Assembly (NCBI GenBank): GCA_016927395.1
Contig: JAFGMU010000004.1
Coordinates: forward strand, 1-33,969
Source: Alphaproteobacteria bacterium
GTDB taxonomy: Bacteria; Pseudomonadota; Alphaproteobacteria; Rs-D84
Direction: 5' to 3'
DNA: 33,969 bases
Shown here piece after piece: positions 24,801 through 31,489 of the stretch. Position 1 is the stretch's first letter; each line of letters opens with the position of its first letter. The notes under the pieces are model-generated. The model was not told the origin of the DNA. It was given only the letters and a program-made list of their open reading frames with translations, and ran no database searches. Made by a program: the position numbers and the translations under genes.

Positions 24801-25985
24801 TTACCTTATGCTTCTATGTTAGTTGTAAATGATGGCGACAAAGTTGAAAAAGGTTCTAAGGTTGCAGAATGGGATCCATACTCAAACACAATAATTGCTG
24901 AAAAAGATGGTGTCGTAACATTTAACGATTTGATTGAAAATCTATCCTTTGCAGAAGAAGTTGATTCCATGACAGGTATTATTTCCCGCAAAGTTATAAA
25001 TTGGAAAACATCTACTAAAAAAGCATTAAAACCTTCTGTAACATTGGTTGATGAAAAGGGCGAAATCATATCGTTGGGTGGTAAAAAAATCGCTGAATAC
25101 CTGTTGCCTATTTACTCTGTATTAAACGTTGCAAATGGTGATAAAGTTGTTGCGGGTGATATTATCGCACGCATACCAGTTCAGGCGAAACGTACAGGTG
25201 ACATTACAGGTGGTTTGCCACGTGTTAATGAATTATTAGAAGTTCGTCGTCCATCCAATCCAGCATTGTTGGCTGAAATTGATGGTACAATCGAATTGGA
25301 AGACGCCAAATCAAAAATCATTATCCGTATTGAACCAGATAATGGAACAGCACCTGTTGAATATGCTGTGCCAAAGGGAACAAACTTGTTAGTTCGCAGT
25401 GGTGATGTTGTTAAACGCGCTGAAAAACTGATTGACGGTGATCCTGTTCCACAAGATATTTTGCGTATCTTGGGTCAGAAAGCATTGGCGACATTTATGG
25501 TTGAACAGATTCAACAGGTTTATCGTTTGCAGGGCGTTGTCATCAATGATAAACATATTGAAATTCTGATTCGTGAAATGACACGCCGTGTTGAAATCAT
25601 AAACCCAGGTGACACAGGATTCTTGATGGGCCAGGTTGTTGATCGTGTTGATTTCGAAGAAGAAAATGACCGTGTTGCACGTGACGGTGGACGTGTTGCC
25701 GAAGCAAGCCAAGTATTGGTTGGTTTGACTCGTGCATCATTGACCAGTCGTTCGTTTATATCGAATGCATCGTTCCAACAGACAACAAAAGTATTGGTTG
25801 ATGCTGCTATTAACGGCGCAACCGATAAGTTGGTCGGAATTAATGAAAACTTGATTGTTGGAAGATTGATACCAATCGGAACCGGCAGCTATGTTCGTCG
25901 CGTACGTGAAATTGCAAAAGACGAAGAAAAAGCTGAAAAATTGGAACGCGAAGGCACCAGTCATCAACAATTATTGGATATCTAA
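21876..25985 (+). CDS. rpoC: DNA-directed RNA polymerase beta' subunit
   Basis: 1369 residues. The N-terminal zinc-binding site ([20 protein letters not shown]) and second zinc site ([12 protein letters not shown]) are intact. The catalytic magnesium motif is NADFDGDQ from about residue 459, followed by Met-Ser where most bacteria have Met-Ala. The trigger-loop/bridge region ([34 protein letters not shown]) is conserved. The usual C-terminal extension ends in [14 protein letters not shown]. An AAAAAGGAAAG site precedes the ATG. This is the last gene of the operon, and a terminator hairpin follows. Confidence 0.98.
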   Translation: [1369 protein letters not shown]

Positions 25986-25999
25986 TTATTTTGAATGGA

Positions 26000-26036
26000 A
26001 TGCTCGGTGTGACTTTTTGCGCACCGAGCATATGTT
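26000..26036 (+). terminator. Terminator of the rpoBC operon, overlapping the HAD-gene promoter
   Basis: ATGCTCGGTG (26000-26009) pairs perfectly with CACCGAGCAT (26022-26031), with a 12-base loop. The T-tail is weak. GTGACT (26009-26014), mostly in the loop, and TATGTT (26031-26036) are spaced by 16 bases and could be the -35 and -10 of the next gene, whose ATG lies seven bases after the -10. Confidence 0.7.
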
Positions 26037-26042
26037 TGTAAA

Positions 26043-26447
26043 ATGAAAGAAATACCTGCGATTTATTGTGATATTGATGGTGTGTTGAATAAAAAGTACG
26101 CCATTTCAGGCACAAATTATGATAGATTTGGTGAACCAAATGAAAATATGATTCAGGTTATAGAAACACTGGGTCATAAATTTACTATTGTTTTCATAAC
26201 AGGACGTTGGGCCATGGGTCAGGAAAATGTTGAAAAACATTTAAACGAATTGTTACCAAATATTAATAAAAAGATTTTTTGCAAATCGCATGATTACCTG
26301 GGAACAACAGCCGAATATAAAATCGGGGTAATAAAAGAATTAGAAAAACAGGGATATAAATTTTATCTTGGTCTGGATGACCACAGTGCAGTCATAGGTT
26401 TGATGCATAATCATGGAATGTTCGTAGCCCATGTTCTGTCGGATTGA
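26043..26447 (+). CDS. HAD-superfamily phosphatase-like protein
   Basis: 134 residues. HAD signatures are motif I YCDIDGVL (Asp10 nucleophile, Asp12), motif II FITGR (Thr53), a candidate motif III lysine (Lys93 in TAEYKIGVIKEL) and motif IV YLGLDDHSAV (Asp112, Asp113). There is no large cap domain, so it may act on a macromolecular or small phosphate substrate; the true substrate is unknown. A resemblance to polynucleotide-phosphatase or 5'-nucleotidase-type HADs is possible but not decisive. No Shine-Dalgarno precedes the ATG, which sits just after the terminator hairpin of rpoC. Confidence 0.8.
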   Translation: MKEIPAIYCDIDGVLNKKYAISGTNYDRFGEPNENMIQVIETLGHKFTIVFITGRWAMGQENVEKHLNELLPNINKKIFCKSHDYLGTTAEYKIGVIKELEKQGYKFYLGLDDHSAVIGLMHNHGMFVAHVLSD

Positions 26448-26455
26448 AATTTAAC

Positions 26456-26483
26456 TTGCAAAAAGATGTATTTCTAATAAAAT
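26456..26483 (+). promoter_or_regulatory. rpmF promoter
   Basis: TTGCAA (26456-26461) and TAAAAT (26478-26483) with a 16-base spacer lie downstream of the HAD gene. An AAAGGA ribosome binding site precedes the rpmF ATG. Confidence 0.5.
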
Positions 26484-26511
26484 ATAAAACTGTAAATAAA
26501 AGGATTATAAA

Positions 26512-26661
26512 ATGGCAGTGCCAAAAAGTAAAACTAGTAAAGCTCGTTCAAAACAACGTCGTGCACATGACGCTCTGTCTGTAATGCCAGTAGGCGTTTG
26601 CAAAAAATGTGGCGAAAAGAAACGCCCACATCATGTTTGTTTGGCTTGTGGAACAAAATAA
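26512..26661 (+). CDS. rpmF: 50S ribosomal protein L32
   Basis: 49 residues: MAVPKSKTSKARSKQRRAHD followed by a zinc ribbon with four cysteines (CKKCG and CLACG). L32 is a small 50S protein; rpmF is classically followed by plsX, as here. The length and the MAVPK start are diagnostic. Confidence 0.97.
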   Translation: MAVPKSKTSKARSKQRRAHDALSVMPVGVCKKCGEKKRPHHVCLACGTK

Positions 26662-26673
26662 TATAAAAATTAT

Positions 26674-26696
26674 AGGGCAGAATTTATTTTTGCCCT
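26674..26696 (+). terminator. Hairpin between rpmF and plsX
   Basis: AGGGCA (26674-26679) pairs with TGCCCT (26691-26696), with an AT-rich loop and a T-rich continuation. A TATGAT box (26697-26702) directly follows, and the plsX ATG comes nine bases later. It may be a partial terminator with a fresh promoter behind it. Confidence 0.5.
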
Positions 26697-26711
26697 TATG
26701 ATTTTATTAAT

Positions 26712-27788
26712 ATGTCTTCTGAAAAAAAAATCATTTCTATTGATGCTATGGGGGGCGATAAGGCCCCAGTTGCTGTTCTGGGCGGTATGAATCAATTTCT
26801 GTTTCAGAATGGTGAAAGTTCAGTATTCTTTCGTGTATTCGGTGATGAAAAATATCTGCGCAAGTTATTAATAAAATACCCACGCGTTGCAAGAAACTGT
26901 GAGATAATTCATTCATCTGAAAAAATTCAATCGGGTGCACGTGTTCGCGAAGTTATTCGAAGTGCACAAAATACTTCTATGTATATGGCAATAAAAGATG
27001 TTCGCGAGGGAAATTCAGCCGCTGTTGTCAGTGCTGGAAATACTGGTGTTTTGATGGCTTTGTCAAAGTTAGCATTAAAAACAATTGATGGAATTTCAAG
27101 ACCTGCGATAACAACTATGTTACCATCTGGTGGTGGCGATAAACGTGTTGCTATTTTGGATTTGGGTGCAAACGTTCAGTGTGATGAAGAAAACTTGTTC
27201 GATTTTGCATTGTTGGGAAGTGTATATGCCGAAGCTATTGGTAAAATGAAAAAACCAAAAGTTGGCATATTAAATATTGGTGAAGAAGATACCAAGGGTA
27301 ATGAAACCTTGCAGAATTTAAACAAACTGCTTATAAGTCACAAAGATGAATTACCATATGATTATATCGGATTTATCGAAGGTAATGATATCAGTGGTGG
27401 GAATGTACAAGTTGTTGTTACAGACGGATTTACTGGAAATATTGTTTTAAAAACAGTAGAAGGAACCGCAAAGTTGATAAAACGTGTTGTTATGGAAAAT
27501 TTGAAAAAATCCATATTAGCAATTATTGGTGCATTTTTCTTGGTTCATGTTTTCAAAAGATTAAAAAATAAAATTGATCCCAGATCTTATGCTGGTGCAG
27601 TATTTTTGGGATTGAATGGATTTGCAATAAAAACACATGGAAACAGTGATGCTTTGGCATTTGCTAATTCTATTAAATACGCTGTTGATCTAAGTGATGC
27701 AGATTTTAATAAAAACATAGAAGAACGTATTGCAAATCTGGCGAAAATAAAAAAAGAGTTACGCGAGCCATCTGAAACAAAAGAATAA
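26712..27788 (+). CDS. plsX: Phosphate acyltransferase PlsX
   Basis: 358 residues, typical size. PlsX converts acyl-ACP to acyl-phosphate, feeding PlsY in phospholipid synthesis at the inner face of the membrane. Landmarks are ISIDAMGGDKAP at the N-terminus, AAVVSAGNTGVLMALS, LDLGANVQC, NIGEEDTKGNE, FIEGNDISGG and VVTDGFTGNIVLK. No Shine-Dalgarno is visible before the ATG, yet the motif begins at residue 7, so the start is right. fabH, the usual next gene, is 5.4 kb away. Confidence 0.96.
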   Translation: MSSEKKIISIDAMGGDKAPVAVLGGMNQFLFQNGESSVFFRVFGDEKYLRKLLIKYPRVARNCEIIHSSEKIQSGARVREVIRSAQNTSMYMAIKDVREGNSAAVVSAGNTGVLMALSKLALKTIDGISRPAITTMLPSGGGDKRVAILDLGANVQCDEENLFDFALLGSVYAEAIGKMKKPKVGILNIGEEDTKGNETLQNLNKLLISHKDELPYDYIGFIEGNDISGGNVQVVVTDGFTGNIVLKTVEGTAKLIKRVVMENLKKSILAIIGAFFLVHVFKRLKNKIDPRSYAGAVFLGLNGFAIKTHGNSDALAFANSIKYAVDLSDADFNKNIEERIANLAKIKKELREPSETKE

Positions 27789-27812
27789 AAAAACCGCAAT
27801 TTGCGGTTTTTT
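27788..27812. terminator. Bidirectional terminator after plsX
   Basis: AAAAAACCGCAA (27788-27799) and TTGCGGTTTTTT (27801-27812) form a strong A/T-flanked stem that works in both orientations. Confidence 0.88.
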
Positions 27813-27830
27813 ATTGCACATAAATAGAAA

Positions 27831-27881
27831 CATCGGTGGTTTCCCACCGATGCTTTCTCCCTTCCTTCCGGATTACCGGAA
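27831..27881. repeat. Two hairpins 3' of the minus-strand orphan
   Basis: CATCGGTGG pairs with CCACCGATG (27831-27852), and TTCCGG with CCGGAA (27866-27881), separated by a pyrimidine-rich spacer. They lie in the 3' region of the 27907-28242 gene and may belong to its transcript end. Confidence 0.6.
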
Positions 27882-27906
27882 ACTGGATAGCATAAGCATT
27901 TTTTAA

Positions 27907-28242
27907 TTATGCTGCCATTGCAACTTTTTCCATTTGTACAACTTTCTGAGAATCCATTATCTTTTTTGCTTCGGAAAAAACCATTTCTTTTACGCGCAAT
28001 GCCAAAGCTTTTGTTTCTAGAGTTTCGGCTGCAATATCAAAGAAATCTGTGCGAATTTGTAAAGATACATAAGCACCGACCAAGGATGCACGAGATAAAT
28101 CTTCAATAGAACGTGGAGTGTTATTTTGACCAATATGCAATTCATCGCTTAATGAAATGATTTGGCGGTCTTCGTTAACCCAAACAGTCGTGGTCAGAAC
28201 TTGGTTAAGTGCGACCATGATTTCTTTTATGTTTTTTTGCAT
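27907..28242 (-). CDS. Hypothetical protein, helical, function unknown
   Basis: 111 residues with a GGAG site eight bases before the ATG. No family recognised. An amphipathic N-terminal part (IKEIMVALNQVLTTTVWVNE) is followed by a short loop and a long helical segment (IAAETLETKALALRVKEMVF). There is no signal peptide or transmembrane segment. It is a single-gene unit between plsX (convergent) and mraZ (divergent). Confidence 0.6.
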   Translation of the reverse strand: MQKNIKEIMVALNQVLTTTVWVNEDRQIISLSDELHIGQNNTPRSIEDLSRASLVGAYVSLQIRTDFFDIAAETLETKALALRVKEMVFSEAKKIMDSQKVVQMEKVAMAA

Positions 28243-28271
28243 CCTTTTTCTCCGTTTTTTGTTTTTTATTA

Positions 28272-28304
28272 AAAATTTGAATCAAATTTTGTATTTACAA
28301 AATT
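28272..28304. repeat. Overlapping AT-rich palindromes
   Basis: A 19-base perfect palindrome (28272-28290, half-site AAAATTTGA) overlaps a second one (28285-28304, half-site AATTTTGTA). The TCAAATTTT half-site recurs at 28310-28318. They are located in the leader of the minus-strand orphan. Confidence 0.65.
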
Positions 28305-28515
28305 AAAAATCAAATTTTTATTTGTTTTTATTTTGGCTTAGAATTCTGGTTTTATTCAGAATTCCGGGCTTTTTTAACTTATCTTCCTTGTCTATACACG
28401 AATCATAGAACAAAACCGAATCGGTGGTCAAGTGAAAATTTATTTTATTTTAATTTTATTATAATTTTTATATTAAATACTTATAAAACCATAAAATACC
28501 ATAATTTAATTATAA

Positions 28516-28551
28516 ATTGTCATTGACAATCATAATGTCAGGTGCTAAATT
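28516..28551 (+). promoter_or_regulatory. mraZ promoter with palindrome over the -35
   Basis: TTGACA (28523-28528, consensus) and TGC-TAAATT (28546-28551) with a 17-base spacer. ATTGTCATTGACAAT (28516-28530) is a perfect 7-bp-arm palindrome centred on the -35, so a dimeric repressor there would block polymerase. Confidence 0.75.
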
Positions 28552-28604
28552 TACCATCGAACCGAAGGATGTTGGAAAAAAACTCGGTAGAACAGGGAAC
28601 ATAA

Positions 28605-29063
28605 ATGTCATTGTTTCTTTCATCTTATGAAAATCGCTTGGATACAAAAGGGCGTATTTCCGTTCCGGCATCCTTTCGTTCTTCTGTTGCCTCGGAAAAC
28701 TTTTCAGGTGTTGTTTTATATCGTTCTTTTACAAATAACTGTATCGAAGGTTTATCTATGTCCCGTATGGAAAAGCTGGCGTCTGCCACTGACCAGATGG
28801 GTGTTTTTGATACTGAGTTAGATGATTTATCTGCAATGTTGTTTGCAGATGCCAGACCATTACAATTTGATGTTACTGGTCGTATCGTTATTCCAGAAGA
28901 TTTGCTGTTGCATGCAGGAATCAAAGATACAGCAGTTTTTGTTGGTCGTGGTAACAGTTTTCAAATATGGAATCCGACCGCATTCAAAGAAATACAAAAT
29001 AAATCATTGGGTAATTTACGCAAACTGCGCCCCAACTTAAAAATAAAATCTGATGATAATTAA
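28605..29063 (+). CDS. mraZ: Transcriptional regulator / division-cluster protein MraZ
   Basis: 152 residues with two SpoVT-AbrB-like swapped-hairpin repeats: YENRLDTKGRISVPASFR near the N-terminus and LQFDVTGRIVIPEDLLLHAG in the second half. MraZ represses the division and cell-wall cluster in several bacteria by binding repeats upstream of itself. Here it is isolated: the following gene is convergent, and rsmH (mraW) and ftsI are absent. Both DTKGRI and DVTGRI DNA-contact motifs are intact. An AGGGA site precedes the ATG. Confidence 0.93.
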   Translation: MSLFLSSYENRLDTKGRISVPASFRSSVASENFSGVVLYRSFTNNCIEGLSMSRMEKLASATDQMGVFDTELDDLSAMLFADARPLQFDVTGRIVIPEDLLLHAGIKDTAVFVGRGNSFQIWNPTAFKEIQNKSLGNLRKLRPNLKIKSDDN

Positions 29064-29082
29064 ATTTTACAAGGATTAATAA

Positions 29083-29111
29083 AAAAAATCGCGCGATTTG
29101 CGCGATTTTTT
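29083..29111. terminator. Bidirectional terminator between mraZ and the secreted protein gene
   Basis: AAAAAATCGCGC (29083-29094) and GCGCGATTTTTT (29100-29111), a 12-bp perfect stem with a 5-base loop, suits both convergent genes. Confidence 0.9.
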
Positions 29112-29115
29112 AATT

Positions 29116-31269
29116 TTAAACTGGACATACTCCGGATACAGATGCTCCGACTTTATTACATGTACAGAACACGCCTGATGGATAGCTTGCTGAAACCACA
29201 GCATAAGTAGTTGTACTTCCTGTGCTTATAGCTGTTTTAGAGCTATCATAAGTGGAGTTTGAAGGACATACTGCACCGCCTGCCGATGCGATTATAGAGT
29301 TTTTATTTGCTGTGGCTGTCGCACCATATACAACACTGGAACAAGTAGTTATAACAGGGTTGCAAGCATTCGCAGCAGTTGCAGGAGATGCTGAATAGTT
29401 ATTTGTTGATAAGCAAGACGAAACATCAGAAATGCAACTTTCGGCATAATCAGATAATTTGTTATCTTCTGAAGACTTGATTTGTATAAGCGTACGTTGA
29501 AGATAGCTTTTTATTACCTCATTATTTTTTTTGTAATTACCAGTTGTTTTATCATAAGTATGATCTTGGCATTTGTTCAATACAGACATGCACATACCAT
29601 AATTAGCTCCATCACTATCATCATGATAACCAATTTTGTTTTCTAAATAATCAACCATACTGATTGGGTTTGCAGAAGCTGTGCCTAAATATTGATTTAT
29701 AAATGCATCAACTGTACCATTACCCCAAGCGTTGGATACTGATGGTGATGTGTAATTCCAGACATTATATAATCCAGTTGCGCTTGATGATGATGATGTT
29801 AATCCACCACCAGATAACCCTGGTTCACTGCCAACAACAACTTTGCCGTTAACAATATATTTACCAGATGGATCCAAGCAGTTTTCATAATCACTGCCGC
29901 ATACATAGTCATCTTGCATACAAGAATCCAAAGCGTTTATACATCCGCGTAAATCATAAGAATTCTTTTGCTGTGCTACGACTAATCTTGCCTTTTGTAA
30001 AACATTTTTTGCATTTCTGACAGTTGAAATCATTTGTGTATTCGCATCGGTCAGATTACGTTCATATGCGATACATTGTTTATCAATTTCCAAATCATAA
30101 GTGTTTGCAACAACCGTTGTATCAACACCCTGTGATTTGCAGGAATCTAAAACAGCTGATTTGCAACGCGCAGTTGCAGTTTTATAAAGTTCTGCCCCGC
30201 GTTGGTTGCTGATGCTGTTTGTCGATGTTCCCCCACCAAACAATGAATTCAAATCAAAAGAAGAATCAGTAAATGTAAAATCCAATAAGCTGGCCAAATC
30301 CAAACTTGTTCCTGTGTCGCTGGAAACAGAAGAACCGCTTTTTATGTCTAAAACAAGACTTTTTACTCTGTCTAAATCATTCTTTAACTGAGTGCTATCA
30401 GTTTTGCTTTGCATTTCAGATTCCGCTTCGGTCTGTGTGAACAAAGTGCTGATTTCATCTTTTGTCAAACCAATATATTGAATCTTCTGAGCAACATCCT
30501 GCAAATCTTCGGTTGCTTGCTTCAAAGCTTCTTCGGTTTTTGAATAATTTTTTATATTCGCAGAACAACTGCAACGTCCCTGATTATCATCCAAAACATT
30601 ACAAAAATTATCCATACATTGTGTGTATTGTGCTTTGCAGAAATCAGTTAACTGAGCAATCTGATCCATAGTATTTGTTGTATCTGCCACAGTCGTATTT
30701 GAAACTGCTGTTGTTCCACCAGTTGCTGCACGTATTGTTATAGGCGCCCGAGTTGTTGTGCTGGTCGGTCTGACACTGACGCGAGCAGTTGAATAGTAAA
30801 GTGGAGTATTAACTGTATCTGTCTGAGTCAAAGTAGTTGCGCGCGCAGAATTTGTAGTAGAACCACTGTTTCTACGAGAAGTAACATTTTGTGCACCTGA
30901 ACGCAACGAAGTAGTTGATGCATTATCACGTGCACGAACGGTTGTTCCTGTTGTTGTACGGCTGGAAATAGAACGTTGCGCGTTGTTACGTGAAGATACA
31001 TTAGTTATTGTTGCAGGCATCGCGCGGGTAGCATTACGTGAAACAGTTGTATTACGAGGACTTACCGATGTTGGAACAACTGGAATAACCTGTTGTTTAT
31101 CATCTGGCTGTACATCTTGTACCTGTGTTGTCGTATCGTCAACAGATGACTCATCAGTTTGCATTTCATCAGTATATTGTAACTGGTCATCATAATAATT
31201 TGCCGGCACTACTTCTGCAAAAGCGGGTAACACCAATAATCCAGATAGCACTGCAATAAATCTTTTCAT
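29116..31269 (-). CDS. Secreted Cys-rich protein with Thr/Ser/Arg-rich stalk, family unknown
   Basis: 717 residues from the ATG at 31269 (an upstream TTG at 31272 is less likely); an AAGGGA site precedes it. A clear signal peptide (residues 1-18, ending AFA) directs export. Residues 40-200 are low complexity and rich in Thr, Ser, Arg and Asn. Then come a cysteine module (Cys211, 218, 223, 233, 235), a predicted coiled coil (about 243-310), further paired cysteines (369, 377, 399, then 443, 450, 457, 464 in CINALDSCMQDDYVCGSDYE) and a C-terminal third with a Ser-rich linker and more cysteines. No catalytic motif is recognised. Disulfides imply a periplasmic or surface location. It could be an envelope adhesin or scaffold; that is a guess. 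Confidence 0.8.
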   Translation of the reverse strand: MKRFIAVLSGLLVLPAFAEVVPANYYDDQLQYTDEMQTDESSVDDTTTQVQDVQPDDKQQVIPVVPTSVSPRNTTVSRNATRAMPATITNVSSRNNAQRSISSRTTTGTTVRARDNASTTSLRSGAQNVTSRRNSGSTTNSARATTLTQTDTVNTPLYYSTARVSVRPTSTTTRAPITIRAATGGTTAVSNTTVADTTNTMDQIAQLTDFCKAQYTQCMDNFCNVLDDNQGRCSCSANIKNYSKTEEALKQATEDLQDVAQKIQYIGLTKDEISTLFTQTEAESEMQSKTDSTQLKNDLDRVKSLVLDIKSGSSVSSDTGTSLDLASLLDFTFTDSSFDLNSLFGGGTSTNSISNQRGAELYKTATARCKSAVLDSCKSQGVDTTVVANTYDLEIDKQCIAYERNLTDANTQMISTVRNAKNVLQKARLVVAQQKNSYDLRGCINALDSCMQDDYVCGSDYENCLDPSGKYIVNGKVVVGSEPGLSGGGLTSSSSSATGLYNVWNYTSPSVSNAWGNGTVDAFINQYLGTASANPISMVDYLENKIGYHDDSDGANYGMCMSVLNKCQDHTYDKTTGNYKKNNEVIKSYLQRTLIQIKSSEDNKLSDYAESCISDVSSCLSTNNYSASPATAANACNPVITTCSSVVYGATATANKNSIIASAGGAVCPSNSTYDSSKTAISTGSTTTYAVVSASYPSGVFCTCNKVGASVSGVCPV

Positions 31270-31296
31270 CAAGAAATCCCTTCTTCATTGTTTTAC

Positions 31297-31325
31297 ATTA
31301 TATCACAGACCGTAAACTTGGGCAA
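31297..31325 (-). promoter_or_regulatory. Promoter of the secreted Cys-rich protein gene
   Basis: On the minus strand TTGCCC (31320-31325) and a perfect TATAAT (31297-31302, preceded by TGA) are spaced by 17 bases. Confidence 0.65.
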
Positions 31326-31419
31326 TCAAAAAATTGGACAAAATTTTCAATTTAATAGTTTGTTTTTTACGGATTTTTAATGATAAAAAACAAATTCAAA
31401 TTTATACAAATATTGCAGC

Positions 31420-31447
31420 TTGCTATATTGAAATTATCAGGTAGAAT
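31420..31447 (+). promoter_or_regulatory. Promoter of the RGG-tailed protein gene
   Basis: TTGCTA (31420-31425) and TAGAAT (31442-31447) with a 16-base spacer. The ribosome site is AGGGAGG, about six bases before the ATG. Confidence 0.45.
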
Positions 31448-31489
31448 ACACAAACACGTATATCACGTGACCATGCCAGGGAGGCATAT

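Larger units (their letters stand above)
28243..28604. promoter_or_regulatory. AT-rich divergent region between the orphan and mraZ (362 bases, no gene)
   Basis: It holds two overlapping palindromes (28272-28304), a hairpin GAATTCTG/CAGAATTC (28341-28364) followed by a T-run, and then a very AT-rich tract. The mraZ promoter lies at 28523-28551. No coding potential or RNA gene was found. Confidence 0.6.

Noticed and set aside
28341-28376. Hairpin with T-run upstream of mraZ as a terminator of a missed plus-strand gene
   Set aside because: No plus-strand reading frame precedes it after the plsX terminator; kept only as part of the control region.
28243-28522. AT-rich region as a replication origin
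   Set aside because: No DnaA boxes were seen, and no origin-associated genes are near.
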